Shown here in pieces: positions 1 through 6,292 of a stretch of 22,702 nt of DNA. The first letter of the stretch is position 1. Every line of letters begins with the position of its first letter. The translations under genes and the position numbers were made by a program. Origin of the DNA: SIG673 sp045638685. GTDB taxonomy: Bacteria; Bacillota; Clostridia; Oscillospirales; CAG-272. Where the stretch lies: the NCBI GenBank assembly GCA_045638685.1, contig JAZUBT010000038.1:1-22702 (forward strand). The letters are read 5' to 3'. The notes beneath the pieces are model-generated. The model was not told where the DNA came from, ran no database searches, and saw only the letters and a list, made by a program, of their open reading frames with translations.

Positions 1-241
1 CCGTCAAAACACTGTTATTTTAGTGTTTTAGCAAGGCTCGGCCTTAGCGACGCTCGGTGTGTTTGAATTTTATGTGCGTCGCAGTACACGTGCAGGCGTG
101 TGCCTACTCGCCACTTACCATCGGGTGCTACCCGTCAAAACACTGTTATTTTAGTGTTTTAGCAAAGCTTGACCTTAGCGACGCTGGCTGTGTTTGAATT
201 TTGTGTGCGTCGCAGTACACGTGCAGGCGTTTGCCTGCTCG
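1..241 (+). repeat. Palindromic repeat cluster A (two tandem copies, period 131 bp)
   Basis: Two diverged tandem copies start at 1 and 132. Each has, in order: an 8-bp perfect inverted repeat AAAACACT/AGTGTTTT (6-13/22-29 and 137-144/153-160); AGCAA then CCTTAGCGACGC; a second inverted repeat GCGACGC/GCGTCGC (47-53/76-82 and 178-184/207-213); and a GC-rich hairpin, AGGC/GCCT in copy 1 and GCAGGC/GCCTGC (223-228/233-238) in copy 2. CGGGT-GCT-ACCCG (122-134) joins the copies. The same modules recur at 10327, 16665 and 18741. The array begins at the window edge, so more copies may lie to the left, and it abuts the stop codon of the RNHCP gene at 242. No ORF in it looks real. Confidence 0.85.
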
Positions 242-571
242 CTAAAATTTTGCCACAGTGAGCTTTATTATTTTATCTATGTCGTCGGGTTGAACAGCAG
301 CCTCGGTTGCCGCCCTATTCCGTCTTATTTCACCGCATTTTCTGCATCTGCTGATTATTATATAACCCTTCTTCGGATCGGTCTCAACACGCACCGGCTC
401 AAGCAGGCCTTTGCAGTCGGACGCCCTGTCTCCGGGGTTTATATCAAGGTGTAGTGAAAATAAACAAAACGGGCAGTGATTCCTCGACGTATAACCGAGC
501 GGGCTCACCTCTTTCCCACAATTTGCGCAGATAAAACCGCTGTCATTTTTTCTGAATTTTTTATCTTCCAT
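242..571 (-). CDS. RNHCP domain protein (small zinc-ribbon protein)
   Basis: A 109-residue protein with two zinc-binding pairs: CANCGK (residues 15-20), then the family signature RNHCPFC (about 31-37), and a second ribbon CRKCGE near residues 76-81. The RNHCP motif names a small family of bacterial proteins whose biochemical role is not established; nucleic-acid or ribosome association is only a guess from the zinc ribbons. Length agrees with the family core without extra domains. It lies on the minus strand, so it is transcribed away from the origin like mnmE, but a convergent gene at 780-1049 separates the two. A weak GGGA ribosome-binding site precedes the ATG. Its stop codon directly touches repeat cluster A. 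The family assignment is firm, the function unknown. Confidence 0.85.
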   Translation of the reverse strand: MEDKKFRKNDSGFICANCGKEVSPLGYTSRNHCPFCLFSLHLDINPGDRASDCKGLLEPVRVETDPKKGYIIISRCRKCGEIRRNRAATEAAVQPDDIDKIIKLTVAKF

Positions 572-779
572 TACTTTTTTCCCTATTTTTTTACTAAAAT
601 TATGATATTTCCGTCAATTTGAACAAAAAAGAGCTTAACCGCCACGGCGCGGGTAATGTTAACATTTTGGTAAAGAAAAAGCCGTTTTGTAGATATAAAT
701 ATTTGATAATATACAAGAGCGCCAATTTAAAAGGCATTATTTATTTTGGATAATTTATATTTACAGAAAGGATATTGTT

Positions 780-1049
780 ATGCTTAAAAATATCAAAAGT
801 AAAGCATTTGCTCTTGTTGTTTTTGCTTTAATGTTTTCTATGCTTTTCAGCATAATGGGAGTTTCCGTTTTTGCTGACGGTACTACGGAAAGCTCTAAAT
901 CGGCATTCCAGATTTGGTGGGATTCCTACAATCAAATAATCGGCTACTGCGTTGCAGGAGTCATATTCGTTGCGATGGTTATCGTAATCTACTTATGGAT
1001 ACCTAAGGATAACGACAAAAAGGCAAAAAACAGTAAGAAAAAGGCTTAA
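780..1049 (+). CDS. Small secreted or membrane protein of unknown function
   Basis: An 89-residue ORF with a good ribosome-binding site (AAAGGA, 8 bases before ATG) and its own terminator. Residues 1-32 read as a signal peptide: basic start (MLKNIKSK), hydrophobic core, and a probable cleavage after VFA before DGTTESS. A short tryptophan-containing stretch (FQIWWDSYNQ) follows, then one transmembrane segment (about 54-74) and a lysine-rich tail (KKAKNSKKKA), giving a type I single-pass layout. I do not recognise a family. Host-like codon use, the binding site and the terminator support a real gene. It is transcribed toward the origin, head-on to replication, unlike every other gene in the window, and converges with mnmE. 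Confidence 0.75.
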   Translation: MLKNIKSKAFALVVFALMFSMLFSIMGVSVFADGTTESSKSAFQIWWDSYNQIIGYCVAGVIFVAMVIVIYLWIPKDNDKKAKNSKKKA

Positions 1050-1060
1050 ATAAACACTTA

Positions 1061-1091
1061 GAGTCAAGCAGATTTGCTTGGCTCTTTTTTT
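1061..1091 (+). terminator. Rho-independent terminator of the 780-1049 gene
   Basis: Ten-base-pair stem (1061-1070 with 1075-1084, one G-T pair), loop GATT, then seven T residues. It starts 11 bases after the stop codon. It also lies downstream of mnmE on the other strand, but the minus-strand U tract is poor. Confidence 0.9.
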
Positions 1092-1102
1092 GCCGTAGGC
1101 TC

Positions 1103-1135
1103 CCCGCCGACACCCGGCAACCGACTGGCGGCGGG
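1103..1135. repeat. GC-rich inverted repeat behind mnmE
   Basis: CCCGCCG (1103-1109) and CGGCGGG (1129-1135) form a perfect 7-bp inverted repeat in a short GC-rich patch that contrasts with its AT-rich surroundings. It sits 15 bases past the mnmE stop codon and may help end that transcript; it lacks its own clear U tract. It may be a decayed relative of the palindromic repeat family, but I cannot align it well. Confidence 0.5.
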
Positions 1136-1149
1136 CGGCTGCCCGAGGG

Positions 1150-2553
1150 TTACTTTCCAACACAGAAATTGTGGAATATCGCGTCGGTTATGTCGCCCGC
1201 GACGCTTCTTCCGTCAACCTGCCCTATCTCCTCAAGCGCTTTTTCAAGGTCAAGACCGCAGGTGTCTGCCATAACTCCGCTTTTAAGCGCGTCTATCGCT
1301 CTGTTAACGGCCTCCCTTGCTCCGCTGATAGCCGAAAACTGCCTTGCGTTCGCTATAACGGCGGTTGACGTGTAATCTATCGTTCCTTTTATAAACATCG
1401 TTTCTATCGCGTTTTTAAGGGTGTCAAGACCCTCTCCGCTTTTCGCGCTGACCTTGACCGACGGAATGCCGGAAGGCAGGAGATTCTCGTCAAAGCGCGT
1501 TTCACCCTCGCATTTATTAAGCGCTAAAATAACCGCTTTTCCGTCCTCTATAAACCGTTTAAGCTCCGAAAGGAGAGCTATGTCCTCGCCGTCGGCAGGA
1601 AGGGAAAGGTCAAAAACGGCTATTATCATCTCCGCCTCCCTTGCCTTCTCCATCGCCATTTCGATACCTATTCTCTCCACCTCGTCATCGCTCTCGCGTA
1701 TGCCCGCGGTATCGGAAAGCCTTAGCAGTATCTTACCTATATTTACCTTTTCCTCGATAATGTCTCTCGTCGTTCCGGGAATGGCGGTTACTATCGCCCG
1801 TTTTTCGCCGAGCAATGCGTTAAGGAGCGAGGATTTTCCCGTGTTCGGCTTACCGAGAAGAACCGTTTTCACTCCCTCGGAAACTGCCTTGCCCTCTCTG
1901 TACGTATCGGCGGTTTTGCAAAGCTCTCCGTATATTTTTTCAAGAGACGAGAGAAACTCCACGTCAGAAACCTCGGCAAGATCCTCCTCCGGATAATCAA
2001 GACTAACGTAAACCGAGCTTAAAAGACGGGTAATAGCGTTATATATATCGTCCATACGGCGTTTAAGCACGCCGGACGCGTGAGAGGCAGAAAGACGCAG
2101 CTTTTCATCGCTTTCGGCATCTATAAGACCTATGACAGCCTCGGCCTCGGAAAGGTCAAGCTTACCGTTTAAAAACGCTCTCTGCGTAAATTCTCCGGGG
2201 CCTGCCGGGGACGCGCCTGCGGTAAAGACGGAAGAAAGCACCTTTTCGGTGAGCAAAATTCCGCCGTGGCAGCTTATTTCGACGGTATCCTCGCCCGTAT
2301 AGGAGCGGGGCGCACGGAAAACGACGGCGATACCGTCGTCTATTTTTTCGGCATCGGCGCCGTCAGAGGTTTTCAGGGCGTAAATTTTACCGTAAACGGC
2401 GTAATTTGACGGACACTCGGAGAGTTTTTTTCCCGAAAGCGGAGAAAAGACCTTTTCCGCGACGGGGAGCGCGTTCTCTCCGGATATTCTTATTACCGAA
2501 ATTCCTCCTCTGCCGTAGGGGGTAGAAACTGCTGCAACGGTTGTGTTTTTCAT
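1150..2553 (-). CDS. mnmE: tRNA uridine-5-carboxymethylaminomethyl(34) synthesis GTPase MnmE
   Basis: A 467-residue protein, normal length for MnmE (TrmE). With MnmG it installs the cmnm5 group on the wobble uridine of certain tRNAs, using a formyl-folate carrier, GTP and NADH. The N-terminal folate-binding domain (1-120) starts with DTIAA-like TVAAVSTPYGRGGI. A helical domain follows, and the G domain is inserted at about 228-390: P-loop GKPNTGKS (234-241), TTRD (261-264), DTAG (281-284). The C terminus ends in the conserved FCVGK, whose cysteine (464) is needed for modification. The fourth GTPase motif reads NKCE (346-349) where NKxD is usual. It has its own promoter and is separated from jag by 560 bases. 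MnmG and rsmG, its frequent neighbours, are not in the window. Confidence 0.97.
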   Translation of the reverse strand: MKNTTVAAVSTPYGRGGISVIRISGENALPVAEKVFSPLSGKKLSECPSNYAVYGKIYALKTSDGADAEKIDDGIAVVFRAPRSYTGEDTVEISCHGGILLTEKVLSSVFTAGASPAGPGEFTQRAFLNGKLDLSEAEAVIGLIDAESDEKLRLSASHASGVLKRRMDDIYNAITRLLSSVYVSLDYPEEDLAEVSDVEFLSSLEKIYGELCKTADTYREGKAVSEGVKTVLLGKPNTGKSSLLNALLGEKRAIVTAIPGTTRDIIEEKVNIGKILLRLSDTAGIRESDDEVERIGIEMAMEKAREAEMIIAVFDLSLPADGEDIALLSELKRFIEDGKAVILALNKCEGETRFDENLLPSGIPSVKVSAKSGEGLDTLKNAIETMFIKGTIDYTSTAVIANARQFSAISGAREAVNRAIDALKSGVMADTCGLDLEKALEEIGQVDGRSVAGDITDAIFHNFCVGK

Positions 2554-2588
2554 TTTTTAAAGGTTCCTTTTTTGGGTTTTATATATGT

Positions 2589-2617
2589 ATTATAGCATAA
2601 CCAATGTGGAAAATCAA
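2589..2617 (-). promoter_or_regulatory. mnmE promoter with extended -10 and a DnaA-box-like spacer
   Basis: On the minus strand: TTGATT (2612-2617), 17-bp spacer, TGC plus TATAAT (2589-2594), about 35 bases before the mnmE start. The -10 is perfect and extended. The 9-mer TTTTCCACA, identical to the box at the origin, lies at 2605-2613 on the minus strand, mostly inside the spacer. Confidence 0.75.
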
Positions 2618-2761
2618 TGTTTTTCGGTTCTTTTTTATTTCTGCTGTGAACTCTTGGCTTTTAATACGTTTTTGTGGAGGAGAAAACTATCCTCCCGATA
2701 TATCTAAAAAAACGGTAGCTTTACAACCTTACCTTACAATTTTCTCTGTATCCCCCCGCGG

Positions 2762-2790
2762 TTTGAATGTAACCTTTTGGTTCATTCAAA
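2762..2790. repeat. 12-bp stem-loop in the mnmE-jag gap
   Basis: TTTGAATG then, after one bulged T, AACC pairs with GGTT and CATTCAAA around a TTTT loop. The next hairpin begins at the following base. Confidence 0.75.
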
Positions 2791-2930
2791 AATTCAGCCG
2801 TGCTTTTTGGCTGAATTAGCGGATAGCAAAGGCTCAAATTTTCCACCCTTTCAAAAAACAAACGTTACGTTTTTCAAAATTCGCTACGACGAAATTTTGA
2901 AAAAATGCCGCTGTGTTTTTTAGCGGCATT
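2791..2930. repeat. Pair of hairpins with the same 9-nt loop but different stems
   Basis: Hairpin 1 (2791-2817) has arms AATTCAGCC/GGCTGAATT and loop GTGCTTTTT. Hairpin 2 (2904-2930) has arms AATGCCGCT/AGCGGCATT and loop GTGTTTTTT. Both have 9-bp perfect stems and 9-nt loops, are preceded by an A run and are followed by AG, a few bases, then GGATA or GGGATA. Architecture and loop are kept while the stem sequence changes in a paired manner, so they look like two copies of one structured element. Confidence 0.7.
2870..2904. repeat. 14-bp near-perfect inverted repeat
   Basis: TTTTTCAAAATTCG pairs with CGAAATTTTGAAAAA across a 6-nt loop with one bulged A. It overlaps the start of the hairpin at 2904-2930. 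Confidence 0.7.
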
Positions 2931-2978
2931 AGTACGGGATAAGTATAGATTTTACGCCAAGGGTTCTTTTTTCTTTTG

Positions 2979-3019
2979 ATTACTTTTCTTTTTTCTATAA
3001 AGAAACCAAGAAAAGTAAT
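2979..3019. repeat. 12-bp perfect inverted repeat
   Basis: ATTACTTTTCTT (2979-2990) and AAGAAAAGTAAT (3008-3019) are perfectly complementary around a 17-nt loop that can pair further. No coding region nearby uses it. Confidence 0.75.
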
Positions 3020-3065
3020 GAAAAAACAATAGTTTAGATTAGAAAAAATAACGGTTCAAAAGCGA

Positions 3066-3101
3066 AATAAAAAGCAGACACTTTTCTGTGTCTGCTTTTT
3101 T
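3066..3101 (-). terminator. Terminator of the yidC-jag operon
   Basis: AAAGCAGACAC (3071-3081) pairs with GTGTCTGCTTT (3088-3098), an 11-bp stem with loop TTTTCT. Read on the minus strand it is followed by TTTTTATTT. It lies 16 bases after the jag stop codon. The plus-strand side also has a T run, so it may act in both directions. Confidence 0.9.
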
Positions 3102-3116
3102 CTTTTAAAATTTTTC

Positions 3117-3809
3117 TTATTCTTCCGTCTCGGTAACGTCGGGCTCTTCCTTCTTCGGTGCCGCCTTCGGTACGTAGTGAACTACCACTCTGCGGTTTTC
3201 GTCGGAGCCGATAGACGCCGTCATAACCTTGCTGTCTCCCTGAAGCGCCGAGTGGATTATACGGCGTTCATAGGGTGTCATAGGCTCAAGCGTTATGTTC
3301 TTTCTGTATTTCTTGACCTTGTCAGCAGTTCTTCTCGCAAGGTTTTTGAGCGTTTCCTCGCGGCGTGTTCTGTATCCCTCAATGTCAAGCGTTATCTTCT
3401 CACATTCCTCGCCCGTCTGCTCAATTTTGTTGCTCAGAGCAAGGTTTGAAAGATACTGAAGCGCGTCAAGCGTCTCGCCGTGGCGTCCTATAAGGATACC
3501 CGCTTCCTCACCCTTCATTTTAATTACCTTTCCGCCGTCGGAGTTAAGCTCTCTGCCAATGTCAGCGGTTATTCCGCTTATTTCCATCGCTGCCATAATA
3601 CCGTTTACGTAGTCGATAGCGGTCTGCTCAGGTCCTATTTCAAGAAAAACCTTTACCTTCGCGGGAGCCTCACCAAAGCCGAGAAATCCTTTTTTCGGGG
3701 CCTCTATTATCTCGTACTGGATTCTTGATGCCGGTACGCCGAGCTGAGCGGCTCCGTCGGCTATCGCAGCCTCGACCGTACGGCCGGTGCCAATCACTTC
3801 TTTAATCAT
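3117..3809 (-). CDS. jag: RNA-binding protein Jag/KhpB (Jag-N, KH and R3H domains)
   Basis: A 230-residue cytoplasmic RNA-binding protein of the Jag (SpoIIIJ-associated, KhpB, EloR) family, linked in Gram-positive bacteria to cell elongation and small-RNA metabolism. The Jag-N domain is at residues 1-56, with the family hallmark KKGFLGFGEAPAKVKV. A KH domain at about 75-150 contains GILIGRHGETLDALQYL, where GRHG replaces the textbook GxxG. The R3H domain at about 160-215 has YERRIIHSAL and ENRRVVV. The tail is short and acidic (PDVTETEE). It follows yidC after 19 bases, almost certainly in one operon, and ends at a strong terminator. The start ATG fits the Jag-N domain beginning at MIKEVIGTGRT. 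Confidence 0.96.
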   Translation of the reverse strand: MIKEVIGTGRTVEAAIADGAAQLGVPASRIQYEIIEAPKKGFLGFGEAPAKVKVFLEIGPEQTAIDYVNGIMAAMEISGITADIGRELNSDGGKVIKMKGEEAGILIGRHGETLDALQYLSNLALSNKIEQTGEECEKITLDIEGYRTRREETLKNLARRTADKVKKYRKNITLEPMTPYERRIIHSALQGDSKVMTASIGSDENRRVVVHYVPKAAPKKEEPDVTETEE

Positions 3810-3828
3810 TTTAAATTTCCGCCTTTTA

Positions 3829-4920
3829 CTAAGATTTATTTTTTTTGTTTGAATAGTCCTTCATAGGTATCGGTGATATAAGCTCGCTTTTCGCGCCGCT
3901 TTCCGCTTTATTCGGGGCGTTATCCACAACCTTTGCGTTATACTCGTCGTCGTCAATATGATGGAGAGAACGAACTCTCGGACGGTCGGGATCCTTTACA
4001 ATCTTTTTCTTTTTTCTGTTGCTCTTACCCGCCATAAGCCTCTCGGCTTCCTTGTAGTCCTCAACGGTGAATACCGGGAACGGCTTTGCCTTAACCATTA
4101 AATACTGCTGGAGAACTCCAAAAAGGTTCTGATAAATCCAGTAAATACCTATCGCTGCGGGAACACCGAAGGTGATAAAGGTGGACATAAGGGGCATTAC
4201 GATTTCAATAAGTCCCATCGACATTTGAACGTCGGGGGAGTTTTGTGTCATTTGGGGAGACTGATAGGAGAATTTCTTTGTAAGCTTGGTTGAGAAAAAT
4301 ACCGCAAAGAAGGTTATAATCGGAATTATGATAAGAATATCCATTCCGAATTTCGGCGTCTGAGAAAGGTCAATGCCTAAAACGGTGAAATCGGGTATTT
4401 TTACGTCGGCAATGTTCTCGGTAATCTGTGTAAGACCTAAGAAATCACCGCGTCTCTCTCCAAAAACGTTCATAGCTCCTATTGAGTCAAGAGCCTTGTT
4501 ATCCGTAATGTTTCTCGCGTGCTCGATAATTACGTTAACGGTATCTGCTTTAAGTCCGCAGAGATAACGAAGAGGGTTCTTTATAACGTTGAATATACTG
4601 ATAATTATGGGGAGCTGAAGGAGCATAGGCAGACAGCCGGCAAACTGGCTGTAATTTTCACTCTGATAAAGACGCTGGATTTCCTCCTGCTTTTTCTGCT
4701 GGGTTACTCTGTCGGTTCTTCCCGCGTACTTTTTGATTATTGCCGCCTCACGGGGACGCAGAGACGCCTGCTTAAGTGAGTTTTTGTGCTGCATTATTCC
4801 GAATGGCAGTAAAACAATCTTTATAATTAAAGCAAACACGAGAAGCGCGAAAACGTAGTTTCCCGTAAATTTATAAGAAAGGTTTAACAGCCAGCCGAAC
4901 GGAACGTTTAAAATATCCAT
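3829..4920 (-). CDS. yidC: Membrane protein insertase YidC/Oxa1 family
   Basis: A 363-residue integral membrane insertase that helps newly made proteins enter the cytoplasmic membrane, alone or with SecYEG. Hydrophobic segments lie at about 22-41 (VFALLVFALIIKIVLLPFG), 96-113 (MLLQLPIIISIFNVI), 195-215 and a paired region at about 238-280 (IVMPLMSTFITFGVPAAIGIYWIYQ). A basic cytoplasmic loop, QHKNSLKQASLRPREAAIIKK, follows the first core helix as in other family members. A long polar insertion (about 120-185) stands between the second and third core helices, and no lipobox signal peptide is present, unlike Bacillus SpoIIIJ. The C-terminal tail is charged (NRKKKKIVKD). It lies between yidD and jag. 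A perfect DnaA box TTATCCACA occurs by chance or otherwise at 3920-3928. Confidence 0.95.
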   Translation of the reverse strand: MDILNVPFGWLLNLSYKFTGNYVFALLVFALIIKIVLLPFGIMQHKNSLKQASLRPREAAIIKKYAGRTDRVTQQKKQEEIQRLYQSENYSQFAGCLPMLLQLPIIISIFNVIKNPLRYLCGLKADTVNVIIEHARNITDNKALDSIGAMNVFGERRGDFLGLTQITENIADVKIPDFTVLGIDLSQTPKFGMDILIIIPIITFFAVFFSTKLTKKFSYQSPQMTQNSPDVQMSMGLIEIVMPLMSTFITFGVPAAIGIYWIYQNLFGVLQQYLMVKAKPFPVFTVEDYKEAERLMAGKSNRKKKKIVKDPDRPRVRSLHHIDDDEYNAKVVDNAPNKAESGAKSELISPIPMKDYSNKKNKS

Positions 4921-4959
4921 AGCTTTCTTTCCTTTTTTATTTTTTATAAAACACAGCCA

Positions 4960-5277
4960 TTATATTTCGTAGCAGAAATAAAACGGCTCGGTTACGTTAC
5001 GTCTATTTTGGTTCTTTAAATAATTTTTAGTCAGTACCGCGGTTTTCGGTACTATTTTTCTTTTTCTGTGCGGAATGTTATCCCGCCCACCTTTGCAAAA
5101 GGGATTACACCTTAATATACGGTAAGCCGACATCGGAATACCGATAAGCGCTCCCCATTCGTTAATCGCTTTATAAGCGTAAGCGGAGCAGGTCGGAGAA
5201 AACCGACAGCAGGGAGCCTTCAGCTTTGACAGGTGTTTTCTGTAAAATATTATCGGGTATAAAAAAATATTTTTCAT
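4960..5277 (-). CDS. yidD: Membrane protein insertion efficiency factor YidD
   Basis: A 105-residue protein of the YidD family, a small membrane-associated factor that improves YidC-dependent insertion. The core (residues 1-70) shows the family signature: IIFYRKHLS, then CCRFSPTCSAYAYKAI, then RILRCNPFCKGGRD. Four cysteines are in their usual places. A basic, poorly conserved tail of about 35 residues extends beyond the domain. It begins 9 bases after the rnpA stop and has no clear ribosome-binding site, which suggests translational coupling to rnpA. The gap to yidC is 39 bases. Position between rnpA and yidC is the canonical one. Confidence 0.95.
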   Translation of the reverse strand: MKNIFLYPIIFYRKHLSKLKAPCCRFSPTCSAYAYKAINEWGALIGIPMSAYRILRCNPFCKGGRDNIPHRKRKIVPKTAVLTKNYLKNQNRRNVTEPFYFCYEI

Positions 5278-5286
5278 TTTATCTTT

Positions 5287-5676
5287 TTAAAGTGTTTTTT
5301 CTTCGGTAATAAGAGAAAGCTTACTGAGCTGCTTTACCATTTCGGCATAAATATCGGTTGACTTTGCCTGTACGGCATCCTGACGCGCGGAAATTACAAT
5401 AAGATTTCCCTTTTTAAGAGAATAGCTCTTCTCCGTCTCGTGGAGCGCCGCGCGAATAATTCTTTTAACGCGGTTACGGGTTACGGCTCCGCCTATCTTT
5501 TTTGTTACGGCAAGTCCTATTCTGTTTACGTATTCCTTACGGGGATTTTCTTTTTTTAGCTTATACGACTTAAGGTCCTTTAAAACGTATATAACGGTAT
5601 ATTTTCCGTAAGCCTTATTTCCTTTTATATATACCTTTTTGTAAAGGTGATTTTCTCTTATCGCTATATTCTTCAT
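5287..5676 (-). CDS. rnpA: Ribonuclease P protein component
   Basis: A 129-residue basic protein, the subunit that helps the RNase P RNA cleave 5' leaders from tRNA precursors. The diagnostic motif TRNRVKRIIRAALHE is at about residues 66-80, preceded by NRIGLAVTKKIGGAV. The N-terminal part (ENHLYKKVYIKGNKAYGKY) matches the substrate-leader-binding face of the family. It lies between rpmH and yidD as in most bacteria. It has its own extended -10 promoter at 5761-5769, and its presumed leader begins with a stem-loop and U run (5714-5756), so it may be attenuated separately from rpmH. The ribosome-binding site is weak (AAGG, 4 bases before ATG). Confidence 0.96.
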   Translation of the reverse strand: MKNIAIRENHLYKKVYIKGNKAYGKYTVIYVLKDLKSYKLKKENPRKEYVNRIGLAVTKKIGGAVTRNRVKRIIRAALHETEKSYSLKKGNLIVISARQDAVQAKSTDIYAEMVKQLSKLSLITEEKTL

Positions 5677-5713
5677 ATACCTTAATAATATCTTTTCGTT
5701 AAAATCTTTTTCA

Positions 5714-5756
5714 ACAAAAAATAGATGAATCTCGCCTTCAAGCTACTTTCATCTAT
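5714..5756 (-). terminator. Leader stem-loop with U run ahead of rnpA
   Basis: ATAGATGAA (5721-5729) and TTCATCTAT (5748-5756) form a 9-bp perfect stem with an 18-nt loop. On the minus strand it is followed by ATTTTTT. The stem starts near the predicted start site of the rnpA promoter, so it is either an attenuator or a terminator for read-through from rpmH. Confidence 0.55.
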
Positions 5757-5760
5757 CGTA

Positions 5761-5769
5761 ATTATATCA
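5761..5769 (-). promoter_or_regulatory. Probable rnpA promoter (extended -10)
   Basis: On the minus strand TGA followed by a perfect TATAAT (5761-5766). No good -35 is visible 17 bases upstream, so activity would rest on the extended -10. About 85 bases before the rnpA start. Confidence 0.5.
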
Positions 5770-5792
5770 TTTAAATACGAATTTTAATACGA

Positions 5793-5836
5793 AAGAAAAC
5801 ACGCAAGTGAAAACGCGCAGAATGTTTCACTTGCGT
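5793..5836 (-). terminator. Probable terminator after rpmH
   Basis: ACGCAAGTGAAA (5801-5812) pairs perfectly with TTTCACTTGCGT (5825-5836), a 12-bp stem with a 12-nt loop. On the minus strand it is followed by GTTTTCTTTC. It lies 35 bases past the rpmH stop codon and would keep most rpmH transcripts short. Confidence 0.75.
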
Positions 5837-5871
5837 GAAAGTGACGAAAGTTTCGCCTATGACACGTGTTC

Positions 5872-6006
5872 TTAGTAGGTAAGTCTTTCTCTTCCCTTAG
5901 CGCGTCTTCTCTTTAAAACCTTTCTTCCGTTTGCGGTCTTCATACGCTTACGAAATCCGTGTTCCTTTTTTCTCTGTCTTTTCTTAGGCTGATATGTTCT
6001 AAGCAT
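5872..6006 (-). CDS. rpmH: 50S ribosomal protein L34
   Basis: A 44-residue, very basic protein: MLRTYQPKKRQRKKEHGFRK, then RMKTANGRKVLKRRRAKGR and the ending ERLTY. This is the complete L34, of normal length, a component of the large ribosomal subunit. The start ATG has a perfect ribosome-binding site GGAGGTGG (6013-6020 on the complementary strand), and a consensus promoter lies upstream. As in nearly all Firmicutes it is the first minus-strand gene left of the origin, divergent from dnaA across a 286-bp AT-rich gap. Confidence 0.98.
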   Translation of the reverse strand: MLRTYQPKKRQRKKEHGFRKRMKTANGRKVLKRRRAKGRERLTY

Positions 6007-6082
6007 ATTTTTCCACCTCCGTTTCCTTAGAATAACTTTATAGCTTTTCTGCTGTTATGCATAGTTTTGCATCGTATTTTTT

Positions 6083-6112
6083 ATTATATACTATTTATAT
6101 ACGACTTGTCAA
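6083..6112 (-). promoter_or_regulatory. rpmH promoter (consensus sigma-A type)
   Basis: On the minus strand TTGACA (6107-6112), 18-bp spacer, TATAAT (6083-6088). Both hexamers are perfect, as expected for a highly expressed ribosomal protein gene. It is about 77 bases before the start codon. Confidence 0.9.
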
Positions 6113-6292
6113 GACCTTTTTAAAAATAATTTTACTTTTTTTACGGTAAAATATTGTAAATTTTCTGTTAATATTATTTTTAAAAGTTGTAATATATATA
6201 ATAATATGTTATAATAATTTCAAATAACTATTATATTATTATTTGATTAAATATATTAGTATATAAAAAATAAGGAAATCAAGGAGAAAAAA
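6113..6292. other. AT-rich region upstream of dnaA
   Basis: Extremely AT-rich (long runs such as AATATATATAATAATATG), located between the divergent rpmH and dnaA promoters. I see no good DnaA box here (the nearest, TTATGCATA at 6055-6063, has two mismatches). In bipartite Firmicutes origins this side carries the upstream box cluster; here the evidence for that is weak. Confidence 0.5.
6187..6215 (+). promoter_or_regulatory. Probable dnaA promoter
   Basis: TTGTAA (6187-6192), 17-bp spacer, extended -10 TGT plus TATAAT (6210-6215), about 78 bases before the dnaA ATG. The -35 matches consensus at four of six positions. Confidence 0.65.

Larger units (their letters stand above)
2554..3116. other. 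Gene-free 563-bp gap between mnmE and jag, rich in hairpins
   Basis: No convincing coding region. The open frame at 2604-2819 has no ribosome-binding site and runs through hairpins. In order the gap holds the mnmE promoter, a GGAGGA/TCCTCC hairpin (2676-2695), hairpins at 2762-2790, 2791-2817, 2870-2904, 2904-2930 and 2979-3019, and the jag terminator at 3066-3101. Function unknown. Confidence 0.75.

Noticed and set aside
1..241. Possible CRISPR array
   Set aside because: The two units are diverged 131-bp tandem copies with internal palindromes, without short repeats and unique spacers; no cas genes are present.
3920..3928. Perfect TTATCCACA in yidC as an origin element
   Set aside because: It is inside a coding region as codons for Val-Val-Asp-Asn, with no cluster or AT-rich unwinding DNA around it.
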